Shown here piece by piece: positions 12,295-24,100 of a stretch of DNA of 64,000 nucleotides. This stretch comes from Ovis canadensis. Taxonomy: Eukaryota > Chordata > Mammalia > Artiodactyla > Bovidae. Position numbers and translations under genes: made by a program. How positions within the stretch are numbered: the stretch's first letter is position 1; every line of letters begins with the position of its first letter. The DNA lies in the NCBI RefSeq assembly GCF_042477335.2, contig NC_091255.1, forward strand, positions 19,136,501-19,200,500. Direction: 5' to 3'. Below the pieces are notes generated by a model. It saw nothing but the letters and a program-made list of their open reading frames with translations. It searched no databases and was not told the origin of the DNA.

Positions 12295-13840
12295 GTGAGT
12301 AATTCTTTAAGGACTAATAACATCATCATGGTTTGAATGAGAGGAAAGGTATAAAAAAGAATTATTGGTATAGAATTTTTGTGATAGCTCTTTATTTTTT
12401 GAGTAGGAAAAATCTTTTGCCCCATTATTAGTTAAATTGAAGATAAACCTTTTACAGTAGGGAGTGATGAAGCTCAGATTATCCTATTTAATTCTGAGCC
12501 AAACATGTATCAAGTCATATAATTCTTGATTTAAAAGAAGCTTTGCATTTGAGACTTGCTTCTCCAAAGAAGTATGAAATTCTCTTTAGTACAAGACGTG
12601 TGTGTATCGTTAAGAGTTTAGCTGTGCTTTGGTACAGTGCTAAGACTTTCAGCCAAAACTGGATGCCAGATACACAGTTGTATTTCATTTGTTATAATCC
12701 TACATAAAATATTAATATTTCATTAAGTAAGGCTTGATAAGATATCAAAATATGTGTTATGAATCATTACTTCATTAGAGAAAAATTAGGCCGTTTTAAA
12801 AGGCTATCCGAAGCTTTTATTTTATGTCTAAATGAGTAACAACAGTTTTAACATATCCTTTAAATGACAGTGTCACAAATTTTTGGACTTTACTTTGATA
12901 AAACAGTATGGAAAGGACTATTTGGTTAATCAAATTAATGTCAACTTGAATGTGAATCCTGCCAGATAGTAAATGAGTCCTTTTTTTTCAATATATGATT
13001 TTTTTTTTTAATTCAGTGTTTGTGAGTGAGAGGTTTTCTTTGCATTTAATAGCATAAATGTCCTATGGTGGGTTAGTGGGAAAGTGTTAAATTGTGTTTA
13101 AAAAGTATAAATTGAAGTGCCTTTTATGTAGTTTAATACAAATCTTTAACCTAAAACCTTTTAATAAAAAAAACCTTTATGAAAAATTTTGCTATTGAAA
13201 AATTGCCACTTGATAGTGAGTTCATGAATATTAGTTTTATTATTCTTTGGACCATTCCTTGTATATTATTTACTCTTTTCTGTGTATAGTATGTTCTATG
13301 ATAAAATAGTTCTTAAAATTTTCTACATAGATATTAATATAGCAATTGAGGAAAATGAGAATTCTTGAGAATATGGAGTCAACCATTGATTTTACTACTT
13401 CCTACACTTCTGATTAGAAATATAGATTATGTTTTATAAATTAAATTTTAATTACTCCAGTTTTTTGTTGCCTGAATTCTTACTTATAAAGTGGTTTTTA
13501 AGTCATAATATGTTAAATTCGAAAAGAAAGAAGGAATATTCTTGTCCCTCTTTTGAACTATGAAGATGACACTTCATCCTTTCCTAGAGATTATTGTGCC
13601 ACCTTGAGAGAATTCTGAAGAACATGCAGGACTACCGCACAAACCCACACGTTGTAGGAATGGCTGTGCCTGCCACACAGGACGTTCATTCTTTGTCCTC
13701 TTTTCATACTGAACGTTTATAGAGGGAAGTTTTCCAGCTACTTCTACATCCTCACCACTAGTACCTTCTGTTTCCCCAGAAACTAGTACCTTGTTTCTAA
13801 GAAGTTACATTGTTAGCTACCTATCTCAAACACACACAGC
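12295..13840. other. VMP1 intron, AT-rich, no gene seen
   Basis: Unique-looking AT-rich intron; nothing assigned. Confidence 0.5.
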
Positions 13841-13980
13841 CAGTTTCATTTCCTTCCAGTCTATCTGCCATACTGCAGTTAGTAACCTTTTAAAAATCAT
13901 GTCTGACCTTGTCACCACCACTGTCTTCACTCCCTGGTTCTCCCTTTTCTTGAAAGCCTTCATTTGTTTTCCCCTTCATT

Positions 13981-14090
13981 TAAAATTTTTTTTTAAATGA
14001 AGTATAGTTGATTGACATTGTATTTTCCATTATGGTTTATCACAGGATATTCATATAGTTCCTCTGTGCTAGGCAGTAGGATCGTGTTGT
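13981..14090 (-). mobile_element. Short L1 3'-end insertion with 14-bp TSD
   Basis: About 110 bp starting with a T-rich run, read antisense, then atgaagtatagttgattgac, an L1 3'-end segment. TTTTCCCCTTCATT occurs exactly at 13967-13980 and 14091-14104, marking a clean target-primed insertion. Confidence 0.8.
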
Positions 14091-14232
14091 TTTTCCCCTT
14101 CATTCTTAAGGTAAAGCTAAAACTCCTTACCATGGTCTCTGTAGCCCTGAATGATCTATCCCCTGTAGTTTTCTCTGCTTGAGTCTCCCACAACTGGTCT
14201 TTGCTCATGTTTTTCCCTTTGCCCTGTTCAGG

Positions 14233-14458
14233 GATTCTCAATCTTGACACTATTGACATGTTAGGCCAGATAATTTTTTGTTGCTGGGACTGCCCTGTGC
14301 GTTGTAAGGTATTTAGCTGCATCCTTGTCCTCTACTCACTAGATGCCACTAGTATCTCCCAGTTGTGACAATCAAAAATGTCCCCAGACATTGTCACATG
14401 TTCCCTGACAAGTAGTAAACTGCCTCTGTCACCACCAGTCCCACTGAGAACTACTCGC
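14233..14458 (-). mobile_element. MER5-like hAT-Charlie DNA transposon
   Basis: Ends gggattctcaatcttgacac and cccactgagaactactcgcc resemble inverted termini. The internal words tgacaatcaaaaatgtcccc and gatgccactagtatctcc match the MER5-type element as I recall it. Non-autonomous. Confidence 0.65.
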
Positions 14459-14881
14459 CTGGATAATATCCTTTAGATTTCAGCTATTATCTTCACAAGA
14501 GCATCTTCCTTGACTGGGTCGCAGTTGCCCTTCTTCCTAGGGACCTCTTGGCAGGATGTAGTGCATGCGCTGACAGTTGCATTTTTACATTCATGTTTGA
14601 AGGGTGTATGATTACTGTCCTTTTGCAGCTAACCTGTAAGCTTCTTAATGGCCGAGGCCATGCTTATTTTTGTCTGCTGTTGTGTCCACAGCACCTGGCA
14701 TCTTGATTGACACATAGCAGGTTCTTAATAAACATCTGGTGAATAAATGAACACATGGTGTCCAAATAAAGATCTGGCCGATAGGAATTAGCACATGATT
14801 TGTGTAGCCCAGATTCTTCTGTTTCCCCAGCCGCTGGAGTTTCTAAGAAGTTACATTACTTCTCTGTAATAAATAGTAATA

Positions 14882-15000
14882 TGAGATTTCCCTGGGGACC
14901 CAGTGGTTAAGACTGCACTTCCAATGCAGGGGGCACAGATCTGATCCCTGGTCAGGGAACTAAGATCCCATTAAGTGTGGTCAGAAAATAAAATTACAGT
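14882..15000 (+). mobile_element. CHR-type tRNA SINE, short
   Basis: GAGATTTCCCTGGGGACCCA head, ATCTGATCCCTGGTCAGGGA B-box part, then a shortened body and an A-rich end. Confidence 0.85.
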
Positions 15001-15410
15001 AAATAGCCATAAATGTATTTTTAAGCTAGACCAACATACTAAAGTAACAATTTCTTATTCTTCTATTTTTCAAAATCAGTAGTCTCTTCTCTTGACTGTC
15101 TGCTCTAGCACAGCCCCTAAAAAATAATAATAATTCCAGTGATTCCTCTTAAAGATGATTTTGCATTAAGTTATTCTGAGATACTCAAGGCCTACTGGAA
15201 TGGGTGGGTGGTTGGTTTGGTTTTGCATGTATCATATTTTAAAAGCTATTTACAGGACACATGTTGGAATGTCCTAATATCATTTCTCCCCTAGCACTAT
15301 CTACAGGGATTATCCATCAACTTGTTTTCCAGATAAAATATTAAGCAGTATAAACAATTAGACCTAGCAGTATAATAATTCCATATTACAAGATGCTAAT
15401 GGGCATCTTT

Positions 15411-16880
15411 TCCATGGGGATGCTCTTGATCCCTGTCTCCTGTACAATGTCACAAACCTCCGTCCATAGTTCATGAGGCACACTGTCTATCAGATCTAGT
15501 CCCTTAAATCTATTTCTCACTTCCACTGTATAATCATAAAGGATTTGATTTAGGTCATACCTGAGTGGTCTAATGGTTTTCCCTACTTTCTTCAATTTAA
15601 GTCTAAATTTGGCAACAAGGAGTTTATGATCTGAGCCACAGTCAGCTCCTGGTCTTGTTTTTGTTGTCTGTATAGAGCTTCTCCATCTTTGGCTGCAAAG
15701 AATAAAATCAATCTGATTTCGGTGTTGACCATCTGGTGTTGTCCATGTGTAGCGTCTTCTCTTGTGTTGTTGGAAGAGGGTGTTTGCTATGACCAGTGCA
15801 TTCTCTTGGCAAAACTCTATTAACCTTTGCCCTGCTTCAAATTCTGAAAAGGATAGGAATACCAGAACACCTGACCTGCCTCTTGAGAAATGTATAGGCC
15901 GGTCAGGAAGCAACAGTTAGAACTGGACATGGAACAACAGACTGGTTCCAAATAGGAAAAGGAGTACGTCAAGGCTGTATATTGTCACCCTGCTTATTTA
16001 ACTTCTATGCAGAGTACATCATGAGAAACGCTGGGCTGGAAGAAGCATGAGCTGGAATCAAGATTGCTGGGAGAAATATCAATAACCTCAGATATGCAGA
16101 TGACACCACCCTTAAGGCAGAAAGTGAAGAGGAACTAAAAAGCCTGTTGATGAAAGTGAAACAGGAGAGGGAAAACATTGGCTTAAAGCTCAACATTCAG
16201 AAAACTAAGATCATGGCATCTGGTCCCAGCACTTCGTGGGAAACAGATGGGGAAACAGTGGAAACAGTGTCAGATTTTGGGTGGGGGGGCCTCCAAAATC
16301 ACTGCAGATGGTGACTGCAGCCATGAAATTAAAAGACGCTTACTCTTTGGAAGGAAAGTTATGACCAACCTAGGTAGCATATTGAAAAGCAGAGATATTA
16401 CTTTGCCAAAAAAGGTCTGTCTAGTCATAAGGCTATGGTTTTTCCAGTAGTCACGTATGGATGTGAGAGTTGGACTGTGAAGAAAGCTGAGCACCGAAGA
16501 ATTGATGCTTTTGAACTGTGGTGCTGGAGAAGACTCTTGAGGGTCCCTTGGACTGCAAGGAAATCCAGCGAGACTATCCTAAAGGAGACCAGTTCTGGGT
16601 GTTCATTGGAAGGACTGATGATGAGGCTAACTCTCCAATACTTTGGCCACCTCATGCGAAGAGTTGACTCACTGGAAAAGACCCTGCTGCTGGGAGGGAT
16701 TAGGGGCAGGAGGAGAAGGGGACAACAGAGGATGAGATGGCTGGATGGCATCACCAACTCGATGCACATGAGTTTGGGTAAACTCCGGGAGTTGGTGATG
16801 GAGAGGGAGGCCTGCCGTGCTGCGATTCATGGGGTCGCAAAGAGTCGGACATGACTGAGCGCCTGAACTGAACTGAACTG
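15411..16880 (+). mobile_element. BovB LINE with 5' inversion (twin priming)
   Basis: 15411-15837 is BovB endonuclease sequence in antisense; a 175-codon minus-strand frame across it keeps the C-terminal endonuclease block with the GSDHKLL motif. 15838-16880 is sense reverse transcriptase to the 3' tail, with RQGCILSPCLF and a YADD catalytic box (in LRYADDTT) and ending in TGAAC repeats. The sense frame has stops, so it is dead. AATGGGCATCTTT (15398-15410) and AATGGATATCTTT (16881-16893) form an imperfect TSD around the whole unit, so both parts are one insertion. Confidence 0.88.
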
Positions 16881-17282
16881 AATGGATATCTTTATCATCT
16901 TTGTAATAACTTTTATCTTTTAATCAGATTCTCCAGTTAAGCTTGACATGGTTTGTTTTCCTACATTTTGAATCAGGAAATGCTATACAAGGGTTCAGGT
17001 GATAATTAATAATATCCCCAAGCCTAGACTGGAAATTAACTGAAACCAGGAGAATTTTTAGTAGACCTAAATCTCTTATTTTATATCATAATAAGTAGCT
17101 TGGCAGTTTATTTCAGAAAAGGAAAGGAGACAATTAAAATAATTAATTTTAAAAGAAGGGAAAGGAGAACAGCTAAATTGATTCCATAGATTCATTGAAC
17201 TGAACTGAAAATACTGCATGTAATATGCCATAGAAATATTCTCCTTTCTTAGCTCTCCCTCTTCACACTGTTAATACGATAA

Positions 17283-17310
17283 ATGTGTGTGTGTGTATGT
17301 GTGTATGGAA
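17283..17310 (+). repeat. TG dinucleotide microsatellite
   Basis: Interrupted (TG)n: tgtgtgtgtgtgtatgtgtg type, about 28 bp. Confidence 0.85.
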
Positions 17311-17369
17311 AATCATCAAAGTAAACTAGTAAAGTTTGGAATATAGCATTTTGAAGGATATTTAAAACT

Positions 17370-18663
17370 TCAGTTCAGTTCAGTTGCTCAGTTGTGTACA
17401 ACTCTTTGCAGCCCCATAGACTGCAGCATGCCAGGCCTCCCTGTCCATCATCCACTCCCAGAGCTTGCTCAAACTCATGTCCCTTTTTCCATTTCTTTTT
17501 CTTGGGGATGGCCTTGATCACTGCCTCCTGTACAGTGTCACAAATGTCTGTCCATAGCTCTTCAAACACTCTATCAGATCTAATCCTTTGAATCTATTTG
17601 TCACTTCCACTGTGTAATTGTAAGGGATTTAATTTAGGTCATACCTGAATGGTCTAGTGGTTTTCCCCACTTTTCTTCAATTTAAGTCCGAATTTGGCAA
17701 TAAGGAGTTTATGACCTGAGCCACAGTCAGCTCCCGGTCTTGTTTTTGCGGACTGTATAGAGCTTCTCCTTCTTTGGCTGCAAAGAATGTGATCGATCTG
17801 ATTTCAGTGTTGACTTATCTGGTGATGATGTCCGTGTGCAGAATACTCTCTTGTGTTGTTGGAAGAGGGTGTTTGCTATGACCAGTGTGTTCACTTGGCA
17901 AAACTCTGTTAGCCTTTGCCCTGCTTCATTCTGTACTCCAAAGCCAAATTTGCCTGTTACTCCAGTTATTTCTTGACTTCCTCCTTTTGCAATCCAGTCC
18001 CCTACAATGAAAAGGACATCTTTTTTGGCTGTTAGTTCTAGAAGGTCTTATAGGTCTTCAAAGAACCATTCAACTTCAGCTTCTTCAGCATTACTGGCCA
18101 GGGCATAGACTTGGATTACTGTGATATTGAGTGGTTTGCCTTGGAAACGAACAGAGATCATTCTGTCGTTTTTGAGATTGCATCCAAGTACTGCATTTTG
18201 GACTCTTTTTGTTGACTATGAGGGTACTCCATTTATTCTAAGGGATTCTTGCCCACAGTAGTAGATACAATGGTCACCTGAGTTAAATTCACCCATTCCA
18301 GTCCATTTTAGTTCTCTGATTCGTAAAATGTCGACATTCACTCTTGCCATCACCTGTTTGACCACTTCCAATTTGCCTTGATTCAGGGACCTATGCAGTA
18401 TTGCTCTTTACAGCATTGGACTTTACTTCCATCACCAGTCACATCCACAACTGGGTGGTGTTTTTGCTTTGACTCCGTCTCTTCATTCTTTCTGGAGTTA
18501 TTTCTCCACTGATCTCCAGTAGCATATTAGGCACCTACTGACCTGGGGAGTTCCTCTTTCAGTGTCCTGTCTTCTTCCCTTTTCATACTTCTAATGGAGT
18601 TCTCAAGGCAAGAATACTGAAATGGTTTGCCATTCCCTTCTCTAATGGACCATGTTTGAACCG
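17370..18663 (-). mobile_element. BovB LINE lacking the RT region
   Basis: Minus-oriented BovB. The 3' tail (17370 to about 17475, antisense: CAGTTCAGTTCAGTTGCTCA) joins directly to the endonuclease region (ccatttctttttcttgggga onward), with the whole RT part missing. The 5' side reaches to 18663. TATTTAAAACT is exact at 17359-17369 and 18664-18674 (TSD). It is a unit of about 1.3 kb with one tail and one 5' part. Confidence 0.85.
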
Positions 18664-18793
18664 TATTTAAAACTGTGTACCTATAATTAAGGGAGTGACG
18701 AACTGTCATGGTAGAGTAAAAATCAAAAGAAAAAAATCAAGACAAAGTCAGCAACAGTTCACATTTAAAATTTTGAGATACTAAGCCAAGGAA

Positions 18794-20136
18794 AAGGTCA
18801 GTTTACATTCCAATCCCAAAGAAAGGCAATGCCAAAGAATGCTCCAACTACCGCACAATTGCACTCATCTCACATGCTAGCAAAGTAATGCTCAAAATTC
18901 TCCAAGCCAGGCTTCAGCAACACGTGAACCGTGAACTTCCTGATGTTCAAGCTGGTTTTAGAAAAGGCAGAGGAACCAGAGATAAAATTGCCAACATCTG
19001 CTGGATCATGGAAAAAGCAAGAGGTTTCCAGAAAAACATCTATTTCTGCTTTATTGCCTATGCCAAAGCCTTTGACCTTGTGGATCACAATAAACTGTGG
19101 AAAATTCTGAGAGAGATGGGAATACCAGACAACCTGACCTTCCTCTTGAGAAACCTATATGCAGGTCAGGAAGCAACAGTTAGAACTGGACATGGAACAA
19201 CAGACTGGTTCCAAATAGGAAAAGGAGTCCGTCAAGGCTGTATATTGTCACCCTGCTTATTTAACTTCTATGCAGAGTACATCATGAGAAACGCTGGACT
19301 GGAAGAAACACAAGCTGAAATCAAGATTACGGGGAGAAATATCAATAACCTCAGAAATGCAGATGACACCACCCTTAAGGCAGAAAGTGAAGAGGAACTA
19401 AAGAGCCTCTTGATGAAAGTGAAAGAGGAGAGTGAAAATGTTGGCTTAAAGCTCAACATTCAGAAAACGAAGATCATGGCATCCGGTCCCATCACTTCAT
19501 GGGAAACAGATGGGGAAACAGTGGAAACAGTGTCAGACTTTATTTTTGGGGGGGCTCCAAAATCACTGCAGATGGTGACTGCAGCCGTGAAATTAAAAGA
19601 CGCTTACTCCTTGGAAGAAAAATCATGACCAACCTAGATAGCATATTCAAAAGCAGACATTACTTTGCCGACTAAGGTCCGTCTAGTCAAGGCCATGGTT
19701 TTCCCAGTGGTCATGTATGGATGTGAGAGTTGGACTGTGAAGAAGGCTGAGAGCCAAAGAATTGATGCATTTGAACTGTGGTGTTGGAGAAGACTCTTGA
19801 GAGTCCCTTGGACTGCAAGGAGATCCAACCAGTCCATTCTGAAGGAGATCAGCCCTGGGATTTCTTTGGAAGGAATGATGCTAAAGCTGAAGCTCCAGTA
19901 CTTTGGCCACCTCATGCGAAGAGTTGACTCATTGGAAAAGACTCTGATGCTGGGGGGTATTGGGGGCAGGAGGAGAAGGGAACAACAGAGGATAAGATGG
20001 CTGGATGGCATCACTGACTGAATGGACGTGAGTCTGAGTGAACTCCTGGAGCTGGTGATGGACACGGAGGCCTGGCGTGCTGTGATTCATGGGGTCACAA
20101 AGAGTCGGACACGACTGAGCAACTGAACTGAACTGA
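18794..20136 (+). mobile_element. BovB LINE, 5'-truncated, RT region to 3' tail
   Basis: Begins in the RT domain (frame at 18888-19628: FCFIAYAKAFDLVDH, the palm motif A; RQGCILSPCLFNFYAEY; then LRNADDTT where YADD is expected). It runs to the TGAAC tail. AAGCCAAGGAA is exact at 18783-18793 and 20137-20147 (TSD), so it is a separate insertion from its inverted neighbour. The Tyr-to-Asn change in the catalytic box and a frame break near 19628 show it is dead. Confidence 0.92.
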
Positions 20137-20699
20137 AAGCCAAGGAAGCATGAAAGATGAATCCTGAGAGTAAGGACAGCTATGGAATATAATGTAGAAA
20201 GAGCAGATAGGCTTTGGACAAAACAAGTCCAAGTTTGAATATAAACCCTGATGACACAGGCTGCTTATTTAATTCCTCTCTTTATCCACTTGTGATTGCT
20301 GTTCTTGCAAACAGTGTTTCTTTTGACTAGCATTTCTTCCCCAGTTTCAGGAGACCACTGGTAATCCTTTTAACTTGCAGTCAAAATGTGAAATGTCCTG
20401 TCTCAAAATACCCTACATGTAGTTGCAATGCGCTCATGTCAGTGATTTAAAATTCTAAAGCATGTGGATTTTTTAAATGCCTTTCCTCTCCATTTTTATG
20501 TTGCCTCTTTTCACCTCTTGTTTTCCAAAGTTTCTGCTGACTGTGAACAGAATGGTCGAGCATTAGGTGACTGTTTTGTGTGCTGTCAGGGAAGATTGAG
20601 GAAGGCCTACTTCTCCTAAAAAAAAAGTACCCATTTCTTTACTCTCTGATGAGTAAAATGCCTTTTACCAGGACAAAGTTTTTCATCAAAGAGTTTACA

Positions 20700-20840
20700 A
20701 GTAATGAGATACTGTTTATTAAACGCCATGAACACTTCACACACAGTTGTGGATACTGTTTAGTTCTAATTGCAGTCCTGTATGATCAGTATTTTCCTTT
20801 CTTTTATTGATAAGGATGTGGACTCAGAGTGGCTGTAAAG
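20700..20840 (-). repeat. MIR SINE, partial
   Basis: Weak minus-strand MIR: gccatgaacacttcacacac, cttttattgataaggatgtg, gactcagagtggctg. Confidence 0.5.
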
Positions 20841-20881
20841 AACACATATAATTTTTTATTTTAGTCTTTTTAACTTAATAG

Positions 20882-21117
20882 CGTGTGTCAGACTATCCGT
20901 AGTCTTTTGAGACTTTTGCTTGTTGTTATGGTGCCAATATTTTTGTGTGCTGCTGAAATCGTTCGTTTTGGGTTCCTCCTCGCTAAGGGGGTCACCCACA
21001 CCCTCGCTCTCAGGGTATGCGTCTCTGCCTTGCTTCTAATGAAGCAGTTTCTCCACGTGCTCTCCCACTTGTCGTGCTGTGTCTGGTAATAAACTTTGTA
21101 CCTGGGGGAAAAAAAAA
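20882..21117 (+). mobile_element. Poly(A)-tailed LTR-like fragment
   Basis: Pyrimidine-rich block with ctcgctctcagggtatgcgt, cttctaatgaagcagtttct and ggtaataaactttgtacctg, then an A run. The layout (AATAAA shortly before the A run) resembles the R/U5 end of a ruminant endogenous retrovirus LTR or a retrocopy of it. Family not identified. Confidence 0.4.
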
Positions 21118-24100
21118 GAAATTGTTCATTTTGACCATTATATATTATCCCATTAGGTAATTATTCATCCACTCTCCCACTGATAAACATTTGAAATGTT
21201 TCTTTTCTTTTTTTTTTTTTGCAAAGAGGTTGGACATAAGCAAGATAACTCTTAGTTTTGATAAGTTAGTCTTGCTTGGGGTCAAATTTTGTCTAGGCAG
21301 GTGTACCTGTGGCCTGCCATGTCAGGCTACTCACCTCCCCAGGTGGCAAGGAAATAATCATTTAGAGTTGACTGTTACATCTCTGGTGGTGAGATTTCTT
21401 ATCAGTTTTATACAGCTTTGAATGCTGTACTGATGGCTGAAAGAAATATCCCTTCCACAAATGGCTTCTAGTCATAGTGTGACTATGAAATGGCCCAGCT
21501 ACATAATTAAGTATGCCTTTGACCTGTTTTAGTATATCATGTCATGGTATAACAGTCCTAAGGTCCCAGAGAGAATATAAGCCCTACCTCCAAACTTTAT
21601 TGTAATTTTAAGGGTAAATAATTCCCCTCCCTTGACCAGAAATAATAATTTGTAGATTTATTTCTTGCACAGTTTTGGAAAGTAACCATTAGTATCAGTA
21701 GGCTTAGGGAAAGATATCCCTGTTATCTACTCCTAAATCAAAGGGTTTATCTAGTTATATATGAAAATCTGAACAGATACAATGTCAGTAACATATTCTG
21801 AAAGGTTAGAAAAAGGTAATAGCCTTGAAAAAGCCTTTTGCTTTATGGTGTTTTTGTCAAGAGGACAAAGAAGAGGATCTGCAAAAAGATTAAGCATGTG
21901 ATGGGTTTGTTTTCACTCTCTTGTACCCTAAGTTGAAGTAAGTCAGAGGACAGAACCAAGGAACCAGGGAACTTTGGAGCTTCAAAGGCCTTACATTTGT
22001 TACAGTCTTTTTTTTTTTTTAAATTAAGATTTTAAACTTAATTTTTATTTAATTTGAGATTTTCTCCAATGAAAGACTTGGACCTGTTTCTTAAAGAGCA
22101 TGACCAAAGTCTAACTTTAAAATCATGATTAAGATGACATGTTCCGGTATTCTCACGAAATAGAGGATGAGAATTCCCAGAAAATAGCATCAAGGGTATG
22201 ACTCGTAACAAGCCATAAGTAGACCATTGGCTCATTGTTCGGTTGCCAGGGTCTTATTGGAAGACAAAGTCCCCAGTTTCACCACACAAGAAAGTTTCCA
22301 TAATTCAGTCATTGAACTCGGGGGATGGGGTTGACTGGAGCAGGGACTTTTTACCAGATACAGAATGTTCCATGCTCTGCTGTCTCCTATTTCTGAGTTA
22401 ACTTGACGTTTGACCTCAGAGTCGGACTTGCCTGTGGCAAGAAAGATCATTTTAACCAGAGTAATTAAGTGCTTGAATCTTAATGTTGTTTCTTGTTGCT
22501 CACTCTGTGACAGGTGGTCAGAATGAGCTCTGTTGGCCTGGACTTTTTCTTCTACAGAAAAAAAATCTGTCCTTTCATTTTAAAATATAATGGTTTGCAT
22601 ACTCAGTTGTCTGACTTTTTTTGATCATTGTAAGATAATCAGAAAAAGTTATGGAAGTGTGGAACACAAATAATTGTATTAACTGGAAGAGGATACAGAG
22701 ATTTTTAAGACCCCAGCTGCTGAGACTCAGTTGTACATACTGACTTTAATATAGATAATCTTCTATACTTCAGGTAGAAAACTCCTTCCTCTTCATGTCC
22801 TTTTCCTGTAGTTTATCTTCTCTTTTGACTCTTAACTCTTTTGTATTTTTGTTATAGATACAGAGAGGCAGGATAGTGAAAGGTTAAAGCAAGATCTCTG
22901 GAGTTAGATTGTAAAGTGAGAAATGGACATTGTATCAGGAAGTTAATATTAACCATAATTAGAGCATTTCAGTAGAATGAGGAATACTGAAACCCAGTTA
23001 TATCAGACTACATTGTGAGTAAAGAAAAAGTCAGGCCAAGGTCACACCTGACACATTTTTGTGTTCTATAAATATTTGTGGACTAATTGAACTCATTTAT
23101 TCATTATTAGGGGAGACCTCTGTATATTTTAGGTTGAGGGAAACACTCTAGTAAAAAGCTAGAGATGGAAAATACAAATGAAAGAAAAAGGAAGGACATG
23201 GGTTGGATATTAGCATTTAGTAAGAACTCTGCCAGATGCTTTACATATTTTTATGAAACTGCATAATAAAATCTATAGGGTATTATCACTGGCATCATGG
23301 GAAACTGAAACGTATTCAAATTCATGTAAACAGTAAGAAATGTAAGGAGATAGGATCAAAAGCCTGAGTGGGTTGATTTATCCTCCTTAACCACTTCTTC
23401 CTTCAAGGCTGGAATGAAGATTTCCAAATCTTTTGAGGTAGAGGAGAGGGACATTGAGATAGCTCTGTAGAAGACAGTGAAGAAATCTGCTTGAAATTGG
23501 AGATTTGGATGAGAGAGCTGGTTTCCAAAGGCTGCCTCATGTGACAAGAAGCTGGCATGAGTTCTTTCTAGCCGGTCTCCTTGTTCACACTTGTATCAGC
23601 CTGGCACTGCTGAAACTTGGTGCTACCAGTGTTATTTTGAGAAACCTACTGGGGTTTGTACTGTAGGTTTAAATGCATTTTTCCCCCTTATTCTTCTAAT
23701 CACCCTTCTGAATGAAGTTTATTGAGGTCAGAGATCCTGGCTTTTCTTTTTGAGGTTATCTACTGCATTTAGTGATTTTCTGCCTAACGGTTAGAGTAAC
23801 TAGATTTTTCTTGATGGGATTAAATTCCCGTCAATATTGTCACTTTTTTTTTTAATCCATTTACCATCATGATATAAAGGCCAGTGAGGTTCCATGCTAT
23901 TTCACCTTAAGTTTAAAATTCTACCAACTATTCTTTATTCTTGACCTTTGGGTCTGTGAGTCCCTGTTGCTGATTTCTTTTCTTTCTTAGAACTCAGTGG
24001 GTCATTCAGCCAACCACAGATGAATTTGTCACCATATGAAGCTACCATCAGTCTGTCATTTTCTGTAACTGAAATCAGTTGATTTTTAACAGGGTTTTGT

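Larger units (their letters stand above)
13845..14757 (+). repeat. L2 LINE, interrupted twice
   Basis: The L2 3' region reads in order through ctgccatactgcagttag, aaaactccttaccatgg, tttgccctgttca, tcttccttgactgggtc, and the tail cctgtaagcttcttaatgg...cacctggcat...aataaacatctggtg. An L1 fragment (13981-14090) and a MER5-like element (14233-14458) lie inside it. Confidence 0.75.

Noticed and set aside
15386..15913. 175-codon minus-strand frame as a gene
   Set aside because: BovB endonuclease relic in the inverted half of an insertion.
16425..16769. Antisense frames beginning like [15 protein letters not shown] (also at 19634, 53143, 56957)
   Set aside because: Shadow frames opposite BovB; they recur only because the repeat recurs.
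16435..16854. 139-codon frame, and similar frames at 19665, 53150 and 56973
   Set aside because: All are the same BovB 3' ORF segment in different copies.
18888..19628. 246-codon open frame with reverse-transcriptase motifs, as a host gene
   Set aside because: It is the RT segment of a truncated BovB with TSD, an altered catalytic box and a downstream frame break.
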